This document shows positions 16,551-28,700 of a stretch of DNA of 64,000 nt, piece after piece (the stretch's first letter is position 1; each line of letters begins with the position of its first letter). Both the position numbers and the translations under genes were made by a program. The notes under the pieces are model-generated. The model was given only the letters and a program-made list of their open reading frames with translations. It did not search any database and had not been told where the DNA came from. The stretch spans positions 41,493,869 through 41,557,868 of the forward strand of contig NC_046683.1 of NCBI RefSeq assembly GCF_009870125.1. The letters are read 5' to 3'. Source of the DNA: Drosophila pseudoobscura. Taxonomy: Eukaryota; Arthropoda; Insecta; Diptera; Drosophilidae.

Positions 16551-19500
16551 AATAGAGATAAAGAAACAGATGGAAAGAAAAATGGAAACAGATAAAATCG
16601 AATACATAAAAATCTCCCGAAACAGAGCAAACAGCGATGCCATACGACAAATAAAATATATTTCTTAAATTACATAAATCATAAGCTCACGTATACATAT
16701 ATGTATGTACATAGACTGACTGAGTAGCGGATATAAAAGTAGAGACGCGGACCTTGACGCGGCTCACAACGTACCCGCTCATTGTTCGATATTTGAGAGC
16801 TTTATTTGTGAATCTTTGGTGAGACTTTGTATGTAGATTCCTCGAGAAGATACAAAATTTTCCCCAGAAAATGGGAATTGGGAATACAAAATGCAATTTG
16901 CATGGTGGAATTGTATATCTAAAGATCTGCAAAGATTCAGAATGATTTTACAACGATTAGAGTTAGACATTCAGGAAGTAGCTATCTGTTCCATCTCATT
17001 CTAGTTCTTATTCCGGGATTTAGTTCTAGACGTGGTTTGATTTGTTTATTCCATAATCCAAAATAGCATTTCCATATTAATATAAATACATATGTATGTA
17101 CATATATTGTTTAGAGATATCTTAAAATCTCACAACTTCATAAATTGATTACGTCTTATTTAAGCGTTAGTAACGCAATCAGAGGAAAATGGCATGGTAA
17201 AAAGAAACACATCCATATTATAATTAAATATTCGGGGCTTAAGAAATTTAATAGAATTCACTTTAACTCAATTAAAAAGTCTTTTTAATACGCCCCATAT
17301 TTAGTATATAAAACTTGAAAATAAATATATTTTTCCACATTTTTTTAATTTAAATTATTATTATTTTTTGTATATCAATGGTAAAATGTAAGTAAAAACA
17401 CTTTCTTTTTACAGTTTCGACTCTGGGTCGCATATATTTTTAAGTGGAAGTGTAACTATTCAATTCTAAAGACTTTTTCTCTGGGTGATGGTAATATTCA
17501 CGTGGATCGTGCACTATGGAAAAGTCGGAATAGCAATAGAAAATATGTAAACTATATTTTGTATATCCAATTCTCAGTGTCACTAGAGCTCTTGCCTTTG
17601 ACGGTTTGGTAGTCTCCTCAGCTCCTGCCATACAGTCGCCAGAGTCAAATCAAATCAAATCGATTGACCATTTTTCGGGGCTTCCAAGGTTCCATTTTCA
17701 TTTTCGATTTCAGTTTCAGTTTGTGAATCACTTAAAATAAATTAGTAAAAGACAAAACGTAAATGCCACTTTTTGCTGTGATGAAGTTGGAGCTTTCGTG
17801 CGTGATATTGGCAAAAAACGGTGGCAGTTGCAGAGTTGTCCTCACCTTTTAAGGCGGCAACATGCTGTAGACGCGCGTTGCAGTTGCAGTCGCCTCTTCA
17901 GCTGCTGCCTACGTGCTGACGTCAGCCCAGGCACAGGCCAAGGCACAGCCTGGGACAGGCAGCAAGGACAGTGCCCAAACGTGGACAATGAGTGCGGTTT
18001 TGGGCATGGCTTTCACTCATTTCCAGACCAGAGTCAAGGTGAAGCCAGCCCTTTGGCAGCAGATGTTGCTTGCGCTGCCCGTTAGTTCTGCATTAGCAAC
18101 ATTTCGCTGCTTGCAGCATGTTGGCATGCCAGTCCTAATGTTAAAATTTAACAAAACTGAAGATATTTTTGTTGGGTGGGACGTGCGTTTTGCTCCTGAT
18201 GCTGTCTGTTGTCTGCTGCTGCTGCTCTCCTTGTGCCAGTTGCATAAACAACAATGTTTTCCTAGAATTTGCAGGCGATTCATCCGATTTTTATGCAATT
18301 GACACTGATCGCTGACGTTGGTTGACATTCAACACACGCGCAACACACTCACACGCATGCACAGACACGCACAATGGCGCCCGAGCAAGTGCAGCAGCAT
18401 CATGATGATCATTGTCAGGTGGTTCTGTCCAAAACAGTATGCCCCACTGACCCTGTGGCATTCGAAATTCGCGTTGTTTTCGGCAACAGCTTCGTCCTCG
18501 TCCACACCATTTTGACAAGCACTCGCGATAAGGCCATGCGAGCGCCGACGTCTATCTCCCTCGCACCTGCCCACACCTGAGGAAGAGTCACATGCCGAAG
18601 GGATTAGCCAAAGTGTATTAATTTAGGGTGTGCCCAGAGAACGAGCATTCTCACATACATAGATATGTACATAGGTACATATTTTGTTGGTAGATAAATA
18701 AAAAGAAGAGGACTGATGAGCGGCAATGACTCACCTTATCTTTGGGATGATCAAGCTGGGACTCTCTTGCTATGACTCTCTTTTTGTATGTCTTTCTGGA
18801 AGACAAACACATGACTATTTTCATTACTTACTGGATAAAGAGAGAGCCAAAGATAAGTTATGAAGGAGAACCAAAGGGCTTATAAAGCTATGTGTGTCAA
18901 CTTTGACCTTCACTTTGTTTCTCCCGCCTCTCAATGAAAAAAAATAGATATTCATTTATTCAATTAATTAGTGAATAATATTTGATGATAAAATAGAAAA
19001 ATTTCTTTGCTGTATTAAAAAAAAATTTGTAGAAATAAAATCCAAATCTGTCGATATCAAGATGATTTTGTGCTTTTCATCTCCGAAGAGTCCCCAAGAA
19101 TTAGTAAGTTGTTTGGTATTCGCCACTCCTTCCGGCCCACCACTCTCTTATTCTCTTTCACAACATAAGCTCTCTCTCTCGCTCTCTTTCAACTAATCCC
19201 TCAGATCTGCCGCTGCTTTTGCCACTTTCCTTATCTCTTAGGATCAAAATTCATACACATAAAAACGGCACGAAAAGTCTCTTTAAAGCGCCGAAGTTTT
19301 GATACCCTCGTAGCTCAAATTTTAATAGCTAAAATCTTTCTACGTCTGCTTCTACAGAGAAATGCATTTGAAAATCAAAATCCATTTACAAATAAAATTT
19401 TTTTGTATCTCAATTTTAGCGTTTCAAAGAGATGTTTCACAAAAATAAATAGAGAAAAGTTTTTTTTGTTATTTTTTGGGCCCCACAAGCATATGATTAA

Positions 19501-20400
19501 AATTGAAATACCCTTTTCAGGGGTATGTAAAAAATATGCAGAGGCAGCAGAGTATTGACAGCATGAGCGACGCCCAGGCGAGTCGAACCACATCCAGATC
19601 TTGAAGAAGGGGGGACAGTCCCAAAGAGAGAGAGAGGAATATCTAGAAGGGGAGCCCAGCCTCAGCCCCAGTCCCAGTCGACGGCGCTGCTGGCGTCCAG
19701 CCACGCTCTGCCGGGAGCGAGCCTAAATGCAGCCAGTACGGGGGCTTCCACAATCAGTCAAGAGCCTCCGCTCGTGCCAAACGGTTCAAAAACGCATCTC
19801 CATCGCCACCAGTCCCGCCCTCAGCCTCAGCCCCCCCCCTGCCCACGGAACGTTACCCAAACGGTACTCGCTTAACGATTTTCGATATAATTTTCGATAC
19901 ATCGACATCGATTAAAGCCCTGTTGTGCTTTTTTTGTGCGTTCTGTTTTATTTTTCGTGAATATTTTTTAATGTTTTTATTGCTTGAACTCTAATTAATC
20001 AACCCTAAAAAAATAAACAACCAACGGATCAAACCGCAATCAATCAATCGTCAATCAAACAGACAGAGAGAGAGAGAGAGATAGAGAGAGAGAGGGAAAG
20101 AGGAAAGCAAACACTTTGCATGCGATAAAAACCGCGCACAAGTCGCTGACAAAGCCGCACGTCCACCGCCGTCGCTGTCCGAAGGAGAGCCCAGAGACAC
20201 AGACCGAAACCCGGGCAACCTGATCTTTCTGTAAATTAAACTATTCACAGATTAAATATTTGCCAAGCGAATCGCATATCCACACAAGCAAACACACAGA
20301 TAAAGAAAAAAATGTGCATTTAATTGTTGTTTTCCACGCGTCTTTTGTCGCCATCTCGCTCCGCGTTTCCATCTCAAGTTACGAAAGCCGCCACCTCGAA
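16551..20400. other. Intergenic, low-complexity; no gene supported
   Basis: This is mostly AT-rich sequence. GC-richer islands occur at 17780-18100 (with a perfect TGACGTCA at 17917-17924), 18300-18580 and 19560-19860. A 19300-19520 stretch contains TACCCTCG and the inverted repeat TACCCTTTTCAGGGGTA, suggestive of another DINE-like remnant. Short ORFs here show no family similarity that I recognise. Confidence 0.35.
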
Positions 20401-20480
20401 GTCGACATCTCTGATAAGCAGCACAGCAGCCACAGCAACAGCAGCAGAAGCAACAACAAGCAGAAGCAGCAGAGCAGCAG
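20401..20480 (+). other. Candidate non-coding 5' exon of the smoothelin-like gene
   Basis: A CAG/CAA-rich segment typical of fly 5' UTRs ends in AGCAGCAG with a consensus donor GTGAGT at 20481. The next good acceptor on this strand is the one before the first coding exon at 22747. The upstream GAGA-rich sequence (20066-20098) could be promoter-proximal. The 5' limit is unknown. Confidence 0.35.
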
Positions 20481-22757
20481 GTGAGTGCCACAGAGAGATA
20501 CAATGTTGGAGGGGAATTCTAACAGTTTTGCGGTGATTTTTGCGGTTTTCCTGATGGTCTGGCGCCATCTAGCGGCATGCGGCACATAACAAAAAACCAT
20601 GCAAAACAAACAAAAATTCTCTAATCGACATTCCGACTATGGAATACCCTCTACTCAGGTTGAGGACTTAATGTGATTTGTTTTCTGGTTTTCCATCTTT
20701 GATTATAATCTATATCTTAGCCGCATGGTTTTTGCAAAGTTCTATATCTTTTATATCTATCTATATTGTACTCTTGATCATCTATCTTTTTTACATGATA
20801 ATCTAGATCCTTGATCTTTAATCATTCGACCAGAGCTCCTGTCTATAATGATCTATTATTAATATATGATCGTCATATATGTATATTTCTTGTATTTTTA
20901 CAAGTATACATACATGAATGTATATGTATGTATGTATATACCATAACATGTCTATCAAGATCATAGCCCTTTATATTTCTGTGCTATCTTTGTACTATGA
21001 TCTTCCTATTAATGAACATTTTATCTATGATATTCTCATCTATTTATCTATATATCCACAATTGTTCCTATATGTGTATGATCTTTATATCCTTGACCAC
21101 TCAATAATCTATGCAAACTTTATAAGTCCCTTTCTCTGATTTTCGATTAAAATTTGAATGGCGATTACAAAAACATCGGGGGCTCAAATCAAAGCCTATT
21201 CAAACGTCAAGTCAAACATCCATTTAACGCGTTTATGGGTCATCTATCAAATCGAAAAACCAATAAAGAGATGTATGCCAGACTAAACCCATACCTTACG
21301 CAAAATACGGCCATCCATGCAGCGTGGGAGGGCGTGTGGCCAATGCCCTAAGATTCACAGATCAGATCACAACAGATCTCTTCTTCTGGTCACCGATCCG
21401 ATCGCAGAATCACATAAATTTATAAATGGCCAAAAATCGAAACACAAATCTTGCATTTAGCTGTGCGGCAATTAAAAACCGTTTTATTGTCGAACACTCG
21501 CACGGATTTGGTCAGACAAGATTTATGGCAATAATCGTAAAAAGCATAAATGCAAATTCAAAGCCCATTTGAGAGCCCAGTCTCGTCTATAGATAAGTGT
21601 CGGTAAGTTAAATGACCCTTTTGTATCCCTTTTATGGGAGTTTGCATGGGTCCCATTTTCATTTTGACCCCATGCAGTAGTAGATGCTATATGTACAGTA
21701 CAGTGGATTTTGTATCTGGATAGAGCAGCGATTGCTTAGATGAATGTGAGAAAAATGCATGGAGTAAATTTTTAGGTATGGATGAAGATAACTAAAACAA
21801 TGAAAGATAGACAAATTGAGACTGAAAGTATGCCTCAATTCTACATCAATGGAGCTGGTGTTTCCCTGAGATATTTTAGCTTACAGTTTATTACAGTTCC
21901 TAACTCATTCAGACACCCCTAAGTACGAGTATCTCTCTAGCAATTCGATTCTGTTTCAAGTTCAATCGTGTTTTGGCACCGAGGGGCAACTCAACCTCAT
22001 CAGGCTGATGGAGTGGCTTGCCCAATTGTGGTTTTTTGAACTTGTTTGGCTTTTGGCCCCCACCACACCACACCGCACCGCTCCGCACCCCTCCCCCCGG
22101 TCAGCTTCTCTCTAACCAAAATTGCATCGGAGCCCGTGCTAATCAAGCTGGCAATTCAATGAGCAGCAACAACAGCACTGCTCATGGCTCTGTCATTTGT
22201 TTTTACGAGTACTCGTATTCGCATGCAGTTGATGCTGCTGATGCGGCTGCTGCTGCTGTTGGCCATGTTCGATCTTGGCCATTTAGGGGGGAAATGTCAC
22301 AACCTGTTGGGGTGTGGGGACACTCTGCTTCTGGCTTGCCTCGTTCATCATGATAGATCGCAAATAATATTACTCAGCGAACCAACCACAGCAAAATAAA
22401 ATTAACAAAATCATCAAGTTAAAATAAATCAAAGTGAGAAATGGACATTGAAATAATTGCATCATCATCAGCTAAAATCTACAAAGATTGCTTTCCCTAG
22501 ATAATCTTTAAAAATCAGCTTTGTCTCCTTAACTTTCTATTAAAAAGTTCCATTGATGTACATACATACATACGAGTATGTATCTATCTATCTCTCCGCA
22601 AAAATACAGTTCCATTCACCATTTTCTTTGCTTTCCACTGAATTCCGATAAATGCATCTTTATTTTTCAAAGTCCTTCCTTATAATGAAATTCTTTATAT
22701 TCCATACAATATTTTAGAGATTATTTCTGTTTCCTCCATTTTTCAGATATTTTTGAG

Positions 22758-25700
22758 ATGGAGTTGGAATGCGATTTGGGTGCTATACAAAATGAGGAAT
22801 TGCTGAGGAAAATGGTAAGTTCTGGCACAAGATCTTTATTTATAAAGTGATTTAAGGGAAATCATTCCACTCGTTTCCTTCGCTCTATTATTCTCAATTT
22901 CTCCACGATGCTTCACCCAGCTTTAGGATATTTTAGGCGAACTTTTGCAACCTCTTCTGGACACTTCTCCACCTTTATCTTAGCCGTTTCTCTCTTTCCC
23001 GTCATCGCCCACCTCGTCGGTAAGGTTCATTGCCTCTTTTCTGGAGCTGGACCTGGACCTGGACCCGTCCCTGATGCTGTTGTCATTGCCTTTAAAGAGC
23101 AGACCCAGACGACACTTTCCAGAATGGTCCATAGCCAGAGATGGGATTGGGATCCACTCAATCCAGTCACTCACTTAGTCAATCGCTCAGTCCATCAACC
23201 CAACCCAGTTCAACCTGACCAAATTGGGTCATTTATGGGGTTGTCTCTTGCTGTTGCTGTTCTCGTTGGCTGTTGTCGCGTCGCGACGAGTCGTGTCGCG
23301 CGGCGTGGGCCGCCACTCGTCTCCTGACTTGGCTCAGACGCTGGCAATAATCGTTAAAAAGTCGTTAGAAAAATCAATGGAAAAGCGATGACGATGACGA
23401 CGACGACGACGACGCATAAGACAGACCTGACCAAATAATGATCTATGTATGTATCTACAAAAAGCTGGCATCTGCATCAATAAAGAACAAGACACAAATA
23501 TGTATCTACCAATGCAGGGTCGAAGATTTTAATACCCTCATGGTATCTATAGTCCATGGTATCTTCGATATAGTCAACAAATTTTGATCAGCTTTCCCAG
23601 TGCTCTGAGAAAAACCAAAAAATATCAGAGCCAAATGAAAGGACAAATGTTTTACTAAGAATGGGCTTTTAGCTAATTGTTCCAAATGTTGTTGAATGAT
23701 AAGATAAGGTGAGATTAGACAAGAAACTGCAACTTTCCACTTAGAAAAACAACCGTTTTTTAGCACCAGCAACGGGTGTTTTCCCATGGTAAATGATATA
23801 GTAGCCCGATCATGTAAGACGTTATAATAAATATGTATATATACACAGTTTATTGGTTTACTGATGCTTTTATCTCTGGTGTGGCAAAAATGTGGTCAAA
23901 ATAATATTACCGCCATCGAGGGTATAGCAGACGCAGCAGACGATCCACACAGCCCACGCAGTCAGCGACGGTGTCGACGTCGACGCAGCCAGCCGGCCGG
24001 CCAATTGGGAAGCCGCGCAGTGGCATTTCTGCTGCTGCGCTGCCTGCTGCCTTCTTCTCTGCTGCTGGATGATAAAGCCTCGGATGAGTCATTGGCCATG
24101 AATCAATTTCAGCGTTTTGGCCTCTGGCCTGCCAGAATCAAGTTGCCCTTCCTCGCATCCTCCCCGCTATCTTCTGTTATTTTGCGTTTGGTCGTGCCTG
24201 CCTGTCTGCTCCTCTCTCTCTCTCTCTCTCTCTCTCCCTCTCTCACTGGTCAGCCTGTTCCCCGCGTATCTGCCAAAGTGTATTATTACAAGGTGGGGCA
24301 GTGCCAAAGAACGCTCTCTATCATTGTGGTGGCCACTCAAACAGCGGGAGTGTGCCTCACCTGGTTCACATATGTACACCTAAGAGCAGGTAGAGAACAC
24401 TGAGAACGGTCATGCTCTCCCCCTCGTCTGCGCTTTATTCTTCTGTCAGCCAGCGCTTTCATCGGATCCTCTCTAAGATGCTTTGCTCTCTTCTCCTTTT
24501 GCCATGCTGCATTGCTTGCCTACGCTGCCTTTATACTCCTCTCTGTGCTGCTGTCCACTCATCTGATCAGCTCCTGGCGATGATGTCATGCAAGGCCTGA
24601 CTTAAAGGCGATGGAAGCTCTGCTGGGTCTCTAAGTTTGTGTGCGGGAAAGAGAGATAACCGAATGCTGCTGCTGCTGGCAGTCAGAGTATTCCTCCTTC
24701 GGCATTTCTGCTCTACATTTCAAAGAATGTGCATCCCTGGCATTCGGCCGAACAGAACAGAACAGAGCAGAGCAGAGAGCGTTGGCTGTTTCACGATTCA
24801 GGTCTGGCCATGAGGCCAGACTCGATTCGTTTCGATTCGACTCGATTAAGCCCCGGCGTGGGTTGTCCGTCGCTGCTGCTGTCGCTGCCACCGCCGTCGA
24901 CGCTATATAAATCAATAAGCCAGAATCGAATTGGCACAGAGACACCCGCGTATGGCAAATGGCCAAATGCAGCAAGTGGTGGCCACTGTACAGTGGAAGC
25001 CCCTCTCTCTCTCTCTCAGCTTCGTCTAGTCACGACTACTGCGTCTACGTCTGCGCAACGTCTGCGAAACTATCATTCTCCCACCCCCACCCCCTCCCTC
25101 TGTCTTACGTCTCGTCGATGAGTAATTTTGTTCGAAAACAAAATTTGTTGAATGTGGGCGCCCCTCCCTCACCAGTTACTATATTGTAACCCGATCGAGG
25201 GCTCTGGAAATAGTCCCAAACTCTTCGAATATACATATGGACATACATATGTATTTGTACATATGTACATACATACATCCTATTTGTTTACATAAATGTG
25301 AACACTATTATAATGCAACAATGACACCCACCCCTCGGCGGGCACTGATTGAGTGATTTATTTGTGGATTCAAACACGGGCAAGGTGACGGGAATGGTGA
25401 CAGTGACACAGCGAAGGAGTCCCATTCCATTCTTTCTCGAAAGTTGCGAAAAATCAAGGCCGAACACGTTCATTGATGAACAAACAATATTTATTTTCAA
25501 TATTGGCACGATCAATTATTGTAAAAAATGTAACCGAAAGAGGAGAGAGGAGGGAAAGAAGCGTGGGCGGCAGTGGAGCAGACAAAAAGGGAAAAAGCTG
25601 AACTTCTATGGACTCCACCATTTCAAAGATATTACGCTTATACTTAGCACAGATAAATATAGACAGTTTTTCAATCAGGACAGGTCAGGGAAGTCTCTGT

Positions 25701-28700
25701 CCAAGACTCGAAATCCAATTATTAGCAGAACTTACAGGTTATTTTACGCAAATAATGTGATAAGGAAATCAGCTATGGAAAACTTTTATATTTTTCCAGA
25801 AAAACAGAATCACAGTATACATAGTTGGATTTTTTGTAACAAGTTGGGAAAAATTAGTGGGGTACAAAATCAACCTTTCTTCTGTGTTCCCGGAGGTCTG
25901 TGGCAAAAATCCTCACAGCCCTTTTTTCCATCAAAGAACCCGCACGGTTCTTTGCCCCTGCGGATTTCATAACATTCTTTAGTCTTATGATTGAAGCCCC
26001 AAGTGTTGTCAACATAGCATTTGAGCCGGCCGCCAGTGAGTACGCAGACAGCTAGATTAGTATAAAAATCCATTAAAAGTTAGGTTCAAAAACCGACTTA
26101 ATCTTACGTACTATTATAAATGGGACTTCCGGCGAAAGGATTACAAACGGGAATGGCAAGAAGGAATATAGTAAAAAGGTTCCAGGTCTTCATTGTGACT
26201 GTAACAATAATTGCAGGCGAAGCAATATACATAGCTCTCAATGTATACATTTTCATTTCGATGTGGTGTCAGCGAATAAATATTGTAATTTATATGGATC
26301 GTTCTGCATGTTAAACTGAATAAATACATTATATGTATATGTATACCAAGGGTATACTCATAGAATTCTTGTAACATTTGTTTCGAAAAAGTAAAAATCG
26401 TTCGAAATGTATGCAAATAAATCGTAGGGTATGTCCCAGAATTGCACCTTTTTTCCGTGTTGATATTTGGAAATATTGAAGGTTCGATCCAACCAATGAT
26501 TGGAATCTACTTGAATCATTTGTTTCCTGAACGCGGACCAGACCCTCCTTGTGTCCTCGCCTGCTCCGGCAACGGACAAAACAGAGAGAGCCCGCTGCCA
26601 AAGCTCAGCCCGGAGCGGAATCCGAGAGAAATCGCACGCTCCCAAGACACTGTGCGGCAGGCAGAGTCGGGTCTCGTCATCTTCGCATTCGTAAGTATTC
26701 GTATTCGGTCATATCTCTCGGCTTCTGCTTCAGTCGCTGCTATTGCTGTTGCTGTTGCTGCTTCTGCTGCTGCCGGCGTCAGCTGATGACGACAGCGTCT
26801 AAGCTTTGGGCCCGTCGCCGTCCACTTTACGCGGCTTTGATTCTGATTGGAAACTTCAGTCTGAATTATTTTGGTGCCTCGATTGCAACGTGCTCTGAAC
26901 GCTCCGTGAAGCAGCAGCAGCCCCACACACAAAACCCAAAACCCAAATACAAAAGCCACGATCATTGTTTTTTGTTTTGTTTGTTTTTTTTTACCTGGCG
27001 GACGCAAAAAAAAATTATAGAAAAAGTTCAAAATTATTAGCTTTTTGTTGCACGAGAAAAAGAGAGAAAAGGAACACACGACAGAACCTGAGATCAAGGC
27101 GCGACAAGGATTAGACACGTCTACCCAACAGCCGTATTCATTTCTCCTGTGTTTGCCGGTTTGCAACAAATACAACAGCTACAACACGAAGAGAGGATCA
27201 GCGAAAAAAGTGGACTGAAGAGAGGAACATCAGCAACAGAGGAGATCACACATTTATCTCTCTGCCCAAACCAAACCAACCCGTCGCCTGAGGTAATTTA
27301 TGTTCATACCCTACACTCCGAAGGCATGAGGGTATATCGGGTGTGGTTGAATCACGTGTAACAGGGACCATTAAGGACCATTAACTTTACTGCAGACCAG
27401 GAGCTTTTTAAAAGTTTTTCCACTTTAAAAGTTAGGCGGAAGTTGAAGTTATACATCCAGATGTATTCGATCGAATTCCAGCGTTCTATCGAAAACTTAA
27501 AAAATCGAGATAATTATAACAGCCAGAATAAGCCAAAAAAGTTCATATTTCGAGCAATTAAAATTATTTTGTCTGTATCAGTATCAGTTTCTTATAGTGC
27601 AAGCTATAAATCGAATTACAAGGTATCTAAACTGCCCGAATATATGTGCATACAAAAAGTTTTTACTTTTGGGAAGAGTCTGTGCGCAATATTGGGCGTC
27701 CTACGCTCTCGCGACTCTACCTTGAGCAACTTTCACACTTTCGCACACACACAGTTTGGCCCCTGCCTGCCTGTCCTCTTTACTCTTGTTCTCTGTATCT
27801 TTTGACTTTGCACAACAGTTAGTCAGCGAACGGTTTTCGTATCTGTATCTATGTACTATGAATGCTTCTGTATCTGTATCTTGCCTAAGTGGCTGGTAAA
27901 CAAACAAACGAACGGATCTTATCTGGGAATTAGTGCCCCGCTTGGGTCTTTCATCAGTTGATTGAAGAGTCCAAGTGGAAGAACAGCTGGTCGAAGGCGA
28001 TGGCGGTGGCGGTGGCGGGGCTGCATAGCAAACCTTGCCAGCGGCCATATGCTAATCTGGAGTGCATCTAATTACAGTAGAACACGTTTCCACTGCCGTA
28101 GGCTGTTGGCCTTGGTGACTAGCTCTACCGTTCTACGACTTGTAAGAAAACGAGATCATAGCCAAAAGGGATCCCTGTCCGAACCGGCATCGTTCTAGCC
28201 TTATAATTGGTCTCATTATTATGATAGATCTTCAGATTATAAAATTGTTAATTTTTGTGGTGGGGGTCGATGATCTCATAGGGAAATCTATTCTATTATT
28301 TTCACTCTATCAAAGATATGTTAGGTTCAGAAAACACTGGAAAAAAACTATTCCTAAACGTGGAGAGTTGTGAAGTTTTGTGGGGAAATTTTATTTCAGA
28401 TCAGATTCCAGTAATTGAATGACCAGTCAAACTTGCGTGAAAACTTCTTTACGCCAGATCAGCTATGTATGGCCACTCACTGAATTCATATCTTTCCAAG
28501 ATCAATTGGAGGATATATTTTTATGGGCTTCTCAAATTATAAAAACGAATAAACCACACATTCATTCAATTAAGGTTCAAGTGCGCTGGGTGTAGATTGA
28601 AACTCATGAAATTTGATTCAAATCTGATATATGTACATACGATTTCGGGAAAGCATCGGAATTTATCAAGAAATCGTGATATCAGATCGTATAGATTTTA

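Noticed and set aside
17798-18302. Overlapping 95- and 129-residue frames in the GC-rich intergenic island
   Set aside because: No domain, splice or codon evidence; the low-complexity CAGG/GCAC repeats explain the open frames.
24904-24910. TATATAA as a promoter in the 10.7-kb intron
   Set aside because: No clear initiator or downstream splice donor with a 5' UTR-like exon could be linked to it; left only as a note in the intron entry.
25349-25972. 207-residue plus-strand open frame in the 10.7-kb intron
   Set aside because: Its C-terminal part is the antisense of the Kunitz exon, the composition is random-looking and no family, signal peptide or splice context supports it.
26480-26500. tRNA B-box-like GGTTCGATCC
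   Set aside because: The T-arm stem does not pair and no A box or acceptor stem is present at tRNA distances.
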